Source: Streptomyces sp. VRA16 Mangrove soil (lineage in GTDB: Bacteria; Actinomycetota; Actinomycetes; Streptomycetales; Streptomycetaceae). From it: a stretch of 64,000 nt of DNA. The stretch covers positions 1 through 64,000 of the forward strand of contig NZ_JAFVLN010000024.1 in the NCBI RefSeq assembly GCF_017377775.1. Reading direction: 5' to 3'. The notes beneath the pieces were generated by a model that made no database searches, was not told the origin of the DNA, and saw only the letters and a list, made by a program, of their open reading frames with translations. The translations under genes and the position numbers were made by a program. Shown one piece after another: positions 25,920 through 37,038 of the stretch (positions are counted from its first letter, which is position 1; each line of letters begins with the position of its first letter).

Positions 25920-27325
25920 CGGCGTGCCCCCTGTACGTCTCCCTGCCGCGAGCGGGGGTTCCGCACGGCGAAACGAGCGGACCCAGGCCCAGGCCCATCC
26001 CCAGGCCCAGCCCCATCCTCAGGCCCAGGCCCAGGCCCAGCCCCATCCTCAGGCCCAGGCCCAGCCCCATCCTCAGGCCCAGCCCCACCCCCACCGCCCA
26101 CCACAGGCGCCCCCACCGTCACCGGCACAGCAGCCACCACCCGGAACACCCCTTCTCCGGCGAACCCCGCATCCAGGCTCCCGTCCACCCCGGCGAGCCG
26201 CTCCCGCAGCCCGGCGAGCCCGGACCCGACACCGCCCTCGGCGCCGGCCGCGCCCTCGGCCCCGTCGTTCTCCACGGTCAGCACCACTCCTTCGTCCCCG
26301 CGCTCCAACGACACCCGGCAGGCCGCCGCGTCCCCGTGCCGCAGCACGTTCGTCGCGGCCTCCCGCACCACCCAGGCCAGCGCCGACTGCACTTCGCCGG
26401 GCAGCCCGGCCGGGTCCCCCGTCACCGTGCAGGCGATCCCGGCCGCGTCCAACACCCCTTGCGCTCCGACGAGTTCGACAGCCAGGTCGACCTCGCGGTA
26501 TCCGCGGACGACATCGCGTACGTCCTTCTGCGACTCCCGCGCGATCCGCTGCACCTCGACCATCTGTGCCACGGCCGCCTCGACGTCGCCGCGCCGCGCG
26601 AGCTGCGCCGCCAGCTCGCTCTTCAGCGCGACGACGGAGAGATTGCGGCCCATGACGTCGTGCAGGTCCCGCCCGAACCGCAGCCGCTCCTCGGCGACGG
26701 CGAGCCGGGCCTTGGTCTCGCGGGCGCGCTCGGACTCCCACATCACGGAGAGGTTCCAGGCGCTGCAGCGCACGGTGAGCAGTTGCAGCGGCACGCTGAG
26801 CACCAGGACGACGGCCACGCCGACGAGTTGGCCGACCTCGGCCCCCGCCGCGGCGAACAGTCCGATCGTCGCGGCGGTGGCGAAAGCCCCGTGCCGGACG
26901 AACGTACGGACCGGCACGATCAGCGCGTGGGCGCAGCCGAACGGCATCACGGCGAAGAGCAGCGGCAGCACGAACAGGCCGTCGTCGGAGCTGCCGGTGG
27001 CGACGAGCGCAGCGAGCAGCCCGAGCGCGGCGAGGAGGAGCGCCGCCGCCGTCCTGGTGTGCCCGCGCGGCACGGGGCCGCGCCCGAGGTACGCGTCGAG
27101 CGCGCTGCTCAGATGGACGTGGCCGACGACGCACTGGGCCACGTTCACCCCGGCCAGGCAGGCGCCGAGGGTGTATGCGAGGCCGTCGTGGCGGAGTGTC
27201 CCGGCGAGTGCGGTGCCCGACCAGGCCACCAGGTACAGCCAGTTCATGGCGCGGAGCATGGTCCGGGTCTGCCACTCGACCCGCTCCACCTTGCTGCGGT
27301 CCCGCCACCGTCGCCGAACGCGCAC
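25916..27325 (-). CDS. Sensor histidine kinase (HisKA_3 / DesK-like)
   Basis: 469 residues. About five membrane segments (about 25-170) precede the dimerisation/phosphoacceptor helix RFGRDLHDVMGRNLSVVALKSE, with the acceptor His in DLHDV. The HATPase_c domain shows REAATNVLRHGDAAAC and GSGLAGLRERLAG. After the ATPase domain comes an unusual Gly/Pro/Asp/Glu tail with repeated GPEDGAG units. GTG 27325 has GGGAGGG upstream and lies 19 bases after the permease stop. The membrane-embedded sensor with almost no extracellular loop fits intramembrane or envelope-stress sensing coupled to the adjacent ABC transporter. Confidence 0.92.
   Translation of the reverse strand: MRVRRRWRDRSKVERVEWQTRTMLRAMNWLYLVAWSGTALAGTLRHDGLAYTLGACLAGVNVAQCVVGHVHLSSALDAYLGRGPVPRGHTRTAAALLLAALGLLAALVATGSSDDGLFVLPLLFAVMPFGCAHALIVPVRTFVRHGAFATAATIGLFAAAGAEVGQLVGVAVVLVLSVPLQLLTVRCSAWNLSVMWESERARETKARLAVAEERLRFGRDLHDVMGRNLSVVALKSELAAQLARRGDVEAAVAQMVEVQRIARESQKDVRDVVRGYREVDLAVELVGAQGVLDAAGIACTVTGDPAGLPGEVQSALAWVVREAATNVLRHGDAAACRVSLERGDEGVVLTVENDGAEGAAGAEGGVGSGLAGLRERLAGVDGSLDAGFAGEGVFRVVAAVPVTVGAPVVGGGGGAGPEDGAGPGPEDGAGPGPGPEDGAGPGDGPGPGSARFAVRNPRSRQGDVQGARR
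25980..26095 (-). repeat. GC-rich tandem repeat encoding the kinase C-terminal tail
   Basis: CAGGCCC- and CCCCATCCTC-based units repeat on the plus strand. On the coding strand they give GAGPGPEDGAGPGPGPEDGAG-type repeats of 6-10 residues near the kinase C-terminus. Confidence 0.8.
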
Positions 27326-27344
27326 CCCTACCGCCCTCCCCGCC

Positions 27345-28133
27345 TCACCGCCGCGGCTCCCACCGGAACCGCTTCCGCACAGCAAACACGGCGACGGCGA
27401 TCCAGGCCACCGCCACGGCGGCGGCCCGCACGGCCTCCCCGCCGGACAGCGTGCCGCCCCAGCCGCCCCGCACCAGGGTGAGCGCCGACGTCAGCGGCAG
27501 CACCTCGCACACGGAGGCCAGTTTGTCGGGCAGCACCTCCAGGGGCACCACGGCGCCGGAGGCGAACATCGACACGATCAGCATCGGCATCGCGGCGACC
27601 TGCGCGCTCTCCACACTGCGGCTGAACACGGTGGTGTACGCGGCGAGCGCGACGCACAACGGAATGCCCAGCACGAGCCCCAGCAGCACCAGTTGGGGCG
27701 CCTCGGGCGCGCCCGCGTCCAGCGCCGTCGCGCACACGACGGCCGCCGCCCCGCACTGCGCGAGCCCGATCACGACGGACGGCACCGCGGCCCCGGCGAG
27801 GATCTCGGCGTCGCGCAGCTCCCCGGTGCGCAGCCGCTTGAGGACGAGTTCCTCGCGCCGTGCCGCGTACACGCTCACCAGCGAGCTGTATACGGCGAAC
27901 AGCAGCGAGAAGGCGATCGTCGACGAGATCAGTACGACGCCGAGATTCAGCCCGGCGTCCAACAGATCGGACTCGTCGACGGACCGGGAGACGCTGAACG
28001 GCAGCACGAGCGGCACGAACACCGCTGTGAACAGCACGCCCTTGCTCCGCCCGAGCAGGGTGAACTCGGCCCGCGTGAGCGCCTTGAGCCGCCCCGCCGG
28101 GGTCGTCGTCATCGTCGTACCGACCGTGCTCAC
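27345..28133 (-). CDS. ABC-2-type transporter permease
   Basis: 262 residues with about six membrane segments. The N-terminus (RLKALTRAEFTLLGRSKGVLF) and the late VPLEVLPDKLASVCEVLPLTSAL motif are typical of drug- and antibiotic-efflux ABC-2 permeases. The start GTG 28133 overlaps the ATPase stop (GTGA), so the two are coupled. It pairs with the upstream ATPase as a homodimeric exporter; substrate unknown. Co-transcription with the kinase and regulator suggests inducible resistance or lipid/peptide export. Confidence 0.92.
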   Translation of the reverse strand: MSTVGTTMTTTPAGRLKALTRAEFTLLGRSKGVLFTAVFVPLVLPFSVSRSVDESDLLDAGLNLGVVLISSTIAFSLLFAVYSSLVSVYAARREELVLKRLRTGELRDAEILAGAAVPSVVIGLAQCGAAAVVCATALDAGAPEAPQLVLLGLVLGIPLCVALAAYTTVFSRSVESAQVAAMPMLIVSMFASGAVVPLEVLPDKLASVCEVLPLTSALTLVRGGWGGTLSGGEAVRAAAVAVAWIAVAVFAVRKRFRWEPRR

Positions 28134-29098
28134 ACCGCCACCGCCTCTTCGTGGGTCTGCTCCTGCCGCGCGTCCCGCGCGATCCGCAGGAACGCCTCCT
28201 CCAGGGACGCCCCGCGCACATCGAGCCGACGCAGCTCCACGCCCGCGTCCCGCGCCCACACCAGGAGCCCGGTCGCGGCCCGCTGGAGTTCGCCGGTGCG
28301 CAGCCGGACGCTCTGTCCCTCGACGGTGTGCCCGGTGACCCCGAGCGGGCCGAGCGGCGGCAGGTCGCCGAGGAGATAGCCGTCGGGCAGGTCGAACGAG
28401 ATGTGCGCGGGCTGCGCGGCGACGACCTCGGCGACGGTGCCCTCGGCGGCGATCCGCCCCTCGTGCAGGATCGCGAGCCGGTCGGCGAGCTCCTCGGCCT
28501 CTTCGAGGTAGTGCGTGGTCAGCAGCACGGTGGTGCCGTCGGCGCGCAGCCGGCGCACCAGCTCCCAGGTGTCCTGGCGGCCCTCGGCGTCGAGCCCGGT
28601 CGTCGGCTCGTCGAGGAAGAGCACCTCGGGCCGCCCGATCAGCGCGAGCGCCAGGTCGAGCCGCCGCTTCTCCCCGCCGGACAGCTGCTTGACCCGCACC
28701 CGGGTCCGCCCGCCGAGCCCGACCATCTCCAGGGCCTCGCCGGCCGGGCGGGCCCCGCTGGTGCAGCCGGCCCACATCCGGACGGTCTCGGCGACGTTCA
28801 GTTCGCCGGGGAACCCGCCCTCCTGGAGCATCACGCCGATCCGCGGGCGCACGGCGTCGCGCTCGGTGCGCGGGTCGTGGCCGAGGACCCGCACCCGCCC
28901 GCCGGCCGGGGCCGCGAGTCCTTCGAGGAGTTCGACGGTGGAGGTCTTTCCCGCGCCGTTCGTGCCGAGAAGGGCGAAGAGCTCGCCGCGGCCCACGGAG
29001 AAACTCACTCCGCGCACCGCCTCGAACGAGCCCCGTCCGGTGTCCCCGTACACGCGGCGCAGATCAGTGACATCGATCACGCGCTCGTTGCTGGTCAT
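28130..29098 (-). CDS. ABC transporter ATP-binding protein
   Basis: 322 residues of the drug-resistance exporter class. Walker A LLGTNGAGKTST, Q-loop ML-QEGGFPGEL, signature LSGGEKRRLDLALAL, Walker B VLFLDEPTTGLD and switch His in TTHYLEEAEEL are all intact. The C-terminal extension (about 235-315) ends ARQEQTHEEAVAV. ATG 29098 is preceded by GGAGAC. It is the first gene of a four-gene run (ATPase, permease, kinase, regulator), all overlapping or closely spaced. Confidence 0.95.
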   Translation of the reverse strand: MTSNERVIDVTDLRRVYGDTGRGSFEAVRGVSFSVGRGELFALLGTNGAGKTSTVELLEGLAAPAGGRVRVLGHDPRTERDAVRPRIGVMLQEGGFPGELNVAETVRMWAGCTSGARPAGEALEMVGLGGRTRVRVKQLSGGEKRRLDLALALIGRPEVLFLDEPTTGLDAEGRQDTWELVRRLRADGTTVLLTTHYLEEAEELADRLAILHEGRIAAEGTVAEVVAAQPAHISFDLPDGYLLGDLPPLGPLGVTGHTVEGQSVRLRTGELQRAATGLLVWARDAGVELRRLDVRGASLEEAFLRIARDARQEQTHEEAVAV

Positions 29099-29186
29099 GT
29101 CTCCAGCGTTCCGGCGGCCGGGGCCCGGCGGCAGTGCGCGGTGTCATCACCCCGCATGACAAATGTCAGAAGCGGCCCGGGAAACG

Positions 29187-29223
29187 CCGGAGGCCCGGAT
29201 CCTCAAGGGATCCGGGCCTCCGG
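29187..29223 (-). terminator. Terminator after tRNA-Gly(GCC) copy 2
   Basis: A 16-bp perfect stem CCGGAGGCCCGGATCC / GGATCCGGGCCTCCGG with a 5-base loop, four bases from the tRNA 3' end. There is no strong T-run. Confidence 0.75.
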
Positions 29224-29226
29224 AAC

Positions 29227-29302
29227 TGGAGCGAACGACGAGGTTCGAACTCGCGACCTCAACCTTGGCAAGGTTGCGCTCTACCAACTGAGCTACGTTC
29301 GC
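29227..29302 (-). tRNA. tRNA-Gly(GCC), copy 2
   Basis: Identical over 76 nt, plus one flanking base, to 25191-25266; anticodon GCC, CCA encoded. Confidence 0.96.
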
Positions 29303-29396
29303 ATTTTCCCGACCGGCACGTATCTGAAAAGACACGGTCCAGGCGGTGCGTGCATCAGCCTACCGCACCCCGAAGAGTGATCGGTACGCGATGCAG

Positions 29397-29468
29397 AGCG
29401 GGTGACAGGAATTGCACACTGCGCCTTCCCCCTGGAAGGGGGATGTTCTGCTACTGAACTACACCCGC
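29397..29468 (-). tRNA. tRNA-Gly(TCC)
   Basis: 72 nt; acceptor GCGGGTG/CACCCGC, anticodon stem-loop TCCCC-CTTCCAG-GGGGA (TCC), T-loop TGCAATTCC, U73; no encoded CCA. Confidence 0.93.
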
Positions 29469-29608
29469 ATCTCCGTGAGGTTCGGCCTGTCGGCCTCGCC
29501 CCTCGGCGTGCTTCAGACTCTAGCCGACCGCCGGGGGTGCAGCGCAAGTCGGTTGCCGCGTGGGGCTTCTGACGGCCGACGGGCGAGGCGGGACTCTCGG
29601 CGCACGTC

Positions 29609-29929
29609 CTAGTGGGCCTTGGCGAACTCCTCGTAGATGCGCTTCGGGATGCGGCCGCGCGGCGGCACGTCCAGCTGGTTCGAGCGGGCCCAGGCGCGGA
29701 CGGCGGCCGGGTCCGGGCTCACCGCGGTGTGCGTGAACGCCTTGCCGGTGCGGCCCGAGCGCTTGCGTCCGGCCTCCAGGTACGGGGCCAGCGCCTTGCG
29801 GAGCTGTTTCGCATTGGCTTGATTGAGGTCGATCTCGTACGACCTGCCGTCGAGACCGAAGGCGACCGTTTCCGCCGCTTCCGAGCCGTCGATGTCGTCA
29901 AAGAGAGTGACCACGACACGCTGCGCCAC
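29609..29929 (-). CDS. Lsr2-family nucleoid-associated protein (LsrL-like paralogue)
   Basis: 106 residues. The N-terminal dimerisation domain starts AQRVVVTLFDDIDGSEAAETVAFGLDG. After a basic linker (GRKRSGRTGKA), the C-terminal DNA-binding domain has VRAWARSNQLDVPPRGRIPKRIYEEF, whose R-G-R is the AT-hook-like minor-groove clamp. Lsr2 proteins silence AT-rich, often horizontally acquired DNA. Its position beside purS matches the second Streptomyces paralogue, LsrL (SCO4076), rather than the main Lsr2. GTG 29929 is chosen because the AQRVVV domain starts there. Its upstream region is unusually AT-rich, fitting autoregulation. Confidence 0.93.
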   Translation of the reverse strand: MAQRVVVTLFDDIDGSEAAETVAFGLDGRSYEIDLNQANAKQLRKALAPYLEAGRKRSGRTGKAFTHTAVSPDPAAVRAWARSNQLDVPPRGRIPKRIYEEFAKAH

Positions 29930-30289
29930 GAATATCGGTCCCTTCGTCCGGCATCCCCGCTTTGACGTGCGGCGATGTCGACTGTTCTGCCCTTGTCCAG
30001 CAGTTGTCAGGCAAAGGTCGGGCAATGTTGCGGCCCGGGTTCAGGCCTGTTGCCGGTATCTGCCATTTCCTTTTTACCCTGCCTGACATTGTGCTGGGAA
30101 GACCAGTCAAAAACCTCCGCGTGTCCGGCCCGGTTGATATCCGGTGTCTTTCCCTTAATTTTTCGTGCGCGTCTCATGTCGTTGCCGTAACGTGACCCGG
30201 CTCTCGTAGATTCCTACCGTCTACGCGAGTAGAAGATTTGGGCGGGTACTCTGAACAGACCTGCTCAGCACCACACACCGGGAGTGCCA
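29930..30289. promoter_or_regulatory. AT-enriched divergent control region between the Lsr2-like gene and purS
   Basis: No gene is supported in these 360 bases. Local A+T is clearly higher than around it (CATTTCCTTTTTACC; CCCTTAATTTTTCG). An imperfect palindrome CTCGTAGA-N9-TCTACGCGAG lies at 30203-30229, and a -10-like TACTCT near 30247 could serve purS. Likely holds both promoters plus Lsr2 or purine-responsive operators. Confidence 0.55.
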
Positions 30290-30565
30290 GTGGCACGCGT
30301 CGTAGTCGACGTCATGCTCAAGCCGGAGATCCTCGACCCCCAGGGCCAGGCGGTGCAGCGTGCGCTGCCGCGCCTCGGTTTCGACGGCATCTCCGACGTA
30401 CGTCAGGGAAAGCGTTTCGAGCTCGAAGTGGACGGGCCGGTGGATGACGCCGCGCTCGCCCGTATCCACGAGCTGGCGGAAACCTTCCTCGCCAACACAG
30501 TGATCGAGAACTTCACGGTCAAGGTCGAAGAAGCCGCGGAGCTCGCGGCGGGAGCCGAAAAGTGA
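30290..30565 (+). CDS. purS: FGAM synthase subunit PurS
   Basis: A 91-residue small subunit of the three-part FGAM synthase (step 4 of purine synthesis). It bridges PurQ and PurL to channel ammonia. The fold is recognisable from VVVDVMLKPEILDPQGQAVQRALPRLGF and the C-terminal VIENFTVKVEEA. GTG 30290 is chosen because GGGAG sits 5 bases upstream; another GTG lies at 30284. Its stop overlaps the purQ start (GTGA). Confidence 0.95.
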   Translation: MARVVVDVMLKPEILDPQGQAVQRALPRLGFDGISDVRQGKRFELEVDGPVDDAALARIHELAETFLANTVIENFTVKVEEAAELAAGAEK

Positions 30566-31241
30566 CCGCTCGTATTGGCGTCGTCACCTTTCCGGGTTCC
30601 CTCGACGATCGGGACACGCAGCGCGCGATCCGCCTGGCGGGCGCCGAGCCGGTTGCTCTCTGGCACAAGGACAAGGACCTGAAGCAGGTCGACGCGGTGG
30701 TCCTGCCCGGCGGTTTCTCCTACGGCGATTACCTGCGCGCGGGCGCCATTTCGCGCTTCTCGCCGGTCATGGAGACCGTGATCGACCAGGCGCAGGCCGG
30801 CCTTCCGGTGCTGGGTATCTGCAACGGGTTCCAGGTCCTCACCGAGGCCCACCTGCTCCCCGGCGGCATGCTCGGCAACGACCACCTGCACTTCATCTGC
30901 CGCGACCAGAAGCTGCGGGTGGAGAACGCGGACACGGCCTGGACGTCCGACTACGAGGCGGGCCAGGAGATCCACATCCCGCTGAAGAACATGGACGGGC
31001 GCTACGTCGCCGACGAGTACACGCTCGACAAGCTGGAGGCCGAGGGGCGGGTCGTCTTCCGCTACCTCGACTTCAACCCCAACGGCTCGCTCCGTGACAT
31101 CGCCGGCATCACGAACGAGGCGGGCAACGTCGTCGGTCTGATGCCGCACCCGGAGCACGCCGTCGAGCCCCTCATCGGGTCGGGCCGCACCGACGGTCTG
31201 CCCTTCTTCACCTCGATCCTCAAGAAGCTGGTCGCCGCCTC

Positions 31242-31245
<4 letters not shown>
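30562..31245 (+). CDS. purQ: FGAM synthase glutaminase subunit PurQ
   Basis: A 227-residue class I glutamine amidotransferase supplying ammonia to PurL. The nucleophile Cys lies in LGICNGFQVL, the catalytic His/Glu in LMPHPEHAVE, and an oxyanion segment PGGFSYGDYLRAGA precedes. It overlaps purS and purL by 4 bases at each end, so the three are translationally coupled. Confidence 0.97.
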
Positions 31246-33499
<2,254 letters not shown>

Positions 33500-33503
<4 letters not shown>

Positions 33504-35032
33504 GAAGCCGTTCTGCGTGCCTCTTCCGGTACGCGGTCGAGGGCCCCGTCCGGGAGTGTTCCGGCCGGGGCCTTCGCCTGTGCGCGCGGCAGCCGGGTCG
33601 CCAGCAGCGTCGCGAGCAGCATGACCGCCGCCCCGCACCCGAACACCACGTCCGTCGCGTGCACGAAGTCCCGTACGGCGGCGACGTGTTCGGCGCCGTG
33701 CAGCGTTGGGATCGCGCTCACGTCACCGTCGACGAGACGGAACAGGACGGTGCCGAAGAGGGCGGCGCCCAGGGCGTTGCCGAGGGTCTGGAAGAAGCGG
33801 ATGCCCGTGGTGGCCACGCCGAGCAGCGGGCGCGGTGCCGCGTTCTGCACCAGCTCGATGAGCCGGCCGACGAGCTGGCCGAAGCCGGCGCCCGCGAGCA
33901 GCAGTTCGGCGCGGATCAGCCACAACGGCGTATCGGGTGTCACGGTCGTCGCGAGCAGGGCGAAGACCGCGGTCATCGTCAGGGTGCCGGTGAGCGTCAG
34001 GGTCCGGGCCGACCCGCTCAGGCGGCCCGTGAGGATCCCGACCGCGGTCATCCCGGCCGCCATCGGCAGCAGGAACAGGCCCGCGGCCGAGCTGCTCAGG
34101 CCGCGGGCGACCTGGAGATAGACCAGGACGTAGTAGATCGCGCACATCATCGCGGCGCCCGTGATGCCCTGCACCACGAACCCCCAGCGCAGTGCGGGGA
34201 CGCGGAAGAGCGAGAGCGGCAGGACGGGTTCGGCGGCGCGGCGCTGGCGCCACAGGAACAGGGCGAGCGCCACGACGGCCGCGCAGAGCAGGCCCGTGAT
34301 CCGCGGCGACGACCACGCGTACGTCCGGCCGCCCCAGTCGGTGACCAGGAGCAGCGCCGTGGAGAACGCGGCGGCCAGGCCCGCGCCCGCCCAGTCCAGG
34401 GGGCGGCGCACCGGCTGGTCGGGGAGGTTGAGGACGAGCGCGCCGGCGGCGAGGACGACGATGCCGAGCGGCAGATTCACGTAGAAGATCCAGCGCCAGC
34501 CCGCGTGGTCGGCGAGGAAGCCGCCCAGCCAGGGGCCGAGCGCCATGCCGCCGCCCGCGACGACGCCGCCGAGCCCGCCGCCCCGCCCCGGCCCCTGCTC
34601 GCCGGGGCCGGCCAGCTGGGCGATCACCACCATCGTCACGCTCATCAGGCCGCCGCCGCCCAGCCCCTGTACGGCGCGCGCCGCGATCAACTCGCCCATG
34701 GACCGGGCGAGTCCGCACAGAGCGGAGCCCAGCAGGAAGGTGCCGACGGCGCCGAGGAAGACGCGCTTGGCGCCGAGGGTGTCGCAGAGCTTGCCGTACA
34801 GCGGCAGCATCGCGGCCGAGGCGAGCGCGAACGCGCTGACCAGCCAGGGGAAATGATCGATGCCGTGCACCGGGTCGAGGTCGCGGACGATCGGCACGGC
34901 CGCCGCCGAGACGATCTGCAGGTCGAGGACGGCGAGGACGATCGCGAAGAGGCAGACGAACATGCCGATCCTGCGCTGAGCCGCACTCATGGACGGCGCG
35001 CCGGTGGAAGTCCCGTTCGTGGAAGGAGGCAT
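33500..35032 (-). CDS. MFS drug transporter (DHA2 / EmrB-type, 14 TM)
   Basis: 510 residues with about 14 membrane segments. Landmarks are the first-helix IVLAVLDLQIVSAAAVPIV, the loop motif LYGKLCDTLGAKRVFL, and the DHA2 motif GGGMALGPWLGGFLADHAGWRWIF. It is a proton-driven exporter, usually of drugs or dyes. It is divergent from a TetR regulator with an inverted repeat between them, the classic drug-efflux pair. ATG 35032 is used; an internal ATG at 34990 (MSAAQRRIG) is also possible. The stop is interlocked with purL's stop. Confidence 0.92.
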
Positions 35033-35054
35033 GGTCCTACGGTGACGAAGAAAA

Positions 35055-35101
35055 TGTACCGAGTCAATATTTAATCCCGGCTCAAATTTCGTCTTGGTAC
35101 A
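35055..35101. promoter_or_regulatory. Candidate TetR operator region (inverted repeat)
   Basis: TGTACCGAG (35055-35063) and CTTGGTACA (35093-35101) form 9-bp arms with one mismatch around an A+T-rich centre. The right arm overlaps the TACAGT -10 candidate of the tetR gene. It fits repression of both divergent genes. Confidence 0.5.
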
Positions 35102-35109
35102 GTGCGGGC

Positions 35110-35751
35110 ATGGCGGACGACGGGCTCGGGCTGCGCGAGCGCAAGAAGATGCAGACGGCGCGCAAGGTCTGGCGCACGGCCGTCGACCTGTTCCTGGAGC
35201 ACGGCTACGACCAGGTCTCCGTGGCGCAGATCGCCGAGGCCGCCGAGGTCTCGAAGATGACGGTCTTCAACTACTTCAAGACCAAGGAAGACCTCCTCAT
35301 GGGCCCCATGGAGGAGCACATCGAGGACCTGGCGAACGCGCTGCGGGAGCGCGCGGCGGGGGAGTCGGCGGTCGTCGCGGCCCACCGGCAGTTCCTCGCC
35401 ATGGTCGAGGCGCGCGACCCGTCGATCGGCCTGAGCGGCGACCGGCGGCAGCTGGATCTGATCCACCTCGTCACCAGCACACCGGCGTTGACGCGCCGCG
35501 CGTACCTGTGGTCGGTGCGCAGCGAGCTGCGGGCGGCCGAGGTGCTCACCGAGGAGACCGGCGACCCGCTGCTGTCCGCCGTAGCCGCGGCCCAACTGGT
35601 GGGTGTGCGCAGCGCGTTGATCTCCGATCACCACCGGCGGCTGCTCGCGGGCGAACCGGTGGAGGAGATCGCCGGGGCCGCCGCCGAGCGCGCCGGGCGG
35701 GCCTTCGCGCTGGTGGAGCAGGGGCTGAAGGGTTTCGCCGTACGAGCGTAG
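35110..35751 (+). CDS. TetR-family transcriptional regulator
   Basis: 213 residues. The N-terminal HTH (about 12-60) reads ARKVWRTAVDLFLEHGYDQVSVAQIAEAAEVSKMTVFNYFKTKEDLL, recognisable by the VSKMTVFNYF recognition helix. The ligand-binding C-terminus has no family-specific mark. ATG 35110 lacks a Shine-Dalgarno, and TACAGT ends 6 bases upstream, so leaderless translation is likely. It probably represses the divergent MFS exporter and itself. Confidence 0.93.
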   Translation: MADDGLGLRERKKMQTARKVWRTAVDLFLEHGYDQVSVAQIAEAAEVSKMTVFNYFKTKEDLLMGPMEEHIEDLANALRERAAGESAVVAAHRQFLAMVEARDPSIGLSGDRRQLDLIHLVTSTPALTRRAYLWSVRSELRAAEVLTEETGDPLLSAVAAAQLVGVRSALISDHHRRLLAGEPVEEIAGAAAERAGRAFALVEQGLKGFAVRA

Positions 35752-35789
35752 GCGCGCGTCCGTCATCGGCCGAGGAACACGGGGGAACG

Positions 35790-37028
35790 GTGCGCATACC
35801 GGAGCGCCTGCAGAAGTCCTTCAACGTGCTGCTGTGCCTGGCCGCCGTCGGCGGCATCGGCTGGAGCGGCACGGAGATCTGGCAGGTCGTCGGCGCCCGC
35901 CACCGGATCGACGCGGCCTGCGCGGGCCTGGTCCCGCCCGGTCGCGTCCTCGCCCTCTCGCCGGCCGGGGGCACGATCACCCACCGGGCCGCAGACGAGG
36001 GCACCATCCAGACCGATGGCCTGACATCGGGTCAGGACTGTGAGCTGTTCAGCTCCGAGGCGGGCGAGAAGTACGGCACGGACGGCGGTGAACGCTGGTT
36101 CTTCACCGGCGCGGTGGGCGTGCTCCCGGGGGCGAACGACGTGATCGCCGACGATCCGCTGGAGGAGCTCCTCGACCCGTACGGCGGCCCGACGTACCCG
36201 TTCCAGCCGCTCGGCGGCGGCATCGCGGGCCTCGTCGGCGACACCGGTGTCGTGGTCCGACTCCCCCGCCCCGGCGGCAAGGTGGGCACCGAGCGCATCC
36301 AGGGACTGTGGGCGCGCGCCGAACTCATGGACCCCGGGCGCCCGTTCACCGTGCGCGGGCAGCTCAGTGACTCCGACCGGAACGTCCTCGCCGAGACCGC
36401 CGTCATCACCGCCAACCGCCTCGCCGCACGCGTCGGCTGCGCGCAACGGCTGCCCGACGCCCCCGACGACGTACCGGCCCTGCCCGAGGGCCCGGTGGCC
36501 GCCGCCCGCGCCGACGGCACCTGCGCCTGGTACGCCGCGTCGGGCCTCGCCCGCGACAGCCGCTACCCCGACCAGGTCCTGGAGAGCCGCACGGACGCGA
36601 AGCTCTGGGACGAACAGTGCGGGCTGCTGCTCAGCGACGGCCGCGCCAGATCCCTCTACGCGGCGCACGCCTCCGAGCACGAGAGCCTCATCGACCCCGG
36701 CCGCCCCGGCCAGTACTTCGCGTCCCTGCACACGTACTCCGGGCCCGACGCCACGAAGGTGCAGCTGAGCAGCCCCGGTCACGACGAGGCCCCGGACCCG
36801 GCGACCCCCGGGAAGGCGGGCCGCAGCAACGACGAACCCGTCTGGTGGGCCTCCTCCGTGTGCCACGGCCGGCCCCAGATCCACACCATGACCCTCGGCT
36901 ACGGCTACGACCGGCTGATGGCCCCGCGCCTGGCCAAGGTCTTCCGCGCCTACGTCGCCGACGTCACCGCCCGCCGCGGCTGCACGAAGGTCACTTTTCC
37001 TTCCGCCACGGCCTTCCGCGAAAGCTAG
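35790..37028 (+). CDS. Hypothetical membrane-anchored protein, extracellular domain with paired cysteines
   Basis: 412 residues. One N-terminal membrane segment (about 10-32, SFNVLLCLAAVGGIGW) precedes a large extracellular part with scattered cysteines (AACAGL, QDCELF, RVGCAQR, DGTCAWY, DEQCGLL, SSVCHGR, RRGCTK), probably disulfide-bonded. Several parts recall a duplicated fold, with 'xxC' segments spaced about 170 residues apart. GTG 35790 is preceded by GGGGGAAC. It lies 38 bases after the tetR gene. I do not recognise the family; similar secreted proteins of unknown function are common in Streptomyces. Confidence 0.75.
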   Translation: MRIPERLQKSFNVLLCLAAVGGIGWSGTEIWQVVGARHRIDAACAGLVPPGRVLALSPAGGTITHRAADEGTIQTDGLTSGQDCELFSSEAGEKYGTDGGERWFFTGAVGVLPGANDVIADDPLEELLDPYGGPTYPFQPLGGGIAGLVGDTGVVVRLPRPGGKVGTERIQGLWARAELMDPGRPFTVRGQLSDSDRNVLAETAVITANRLAARVGCAQRLPDAPDDVPALPEGPVAAARADGTCAWYAASGLARDSRYPDQVLESRTDAKLWDEQCGLLLSDGRARSLYAAHASEHESLIDPGRPGQYFASLHTYSGPDATKVQLSSPGHDEAPDPATPGKAGRSNDEPVWWASSVCHGRPQIHTMTLGYGYDRLMAPRLAKVFRAYVADVTARRGCTKVTFPSATAFRES

Positions 37029-37038
37029 GCTCGCGCCC

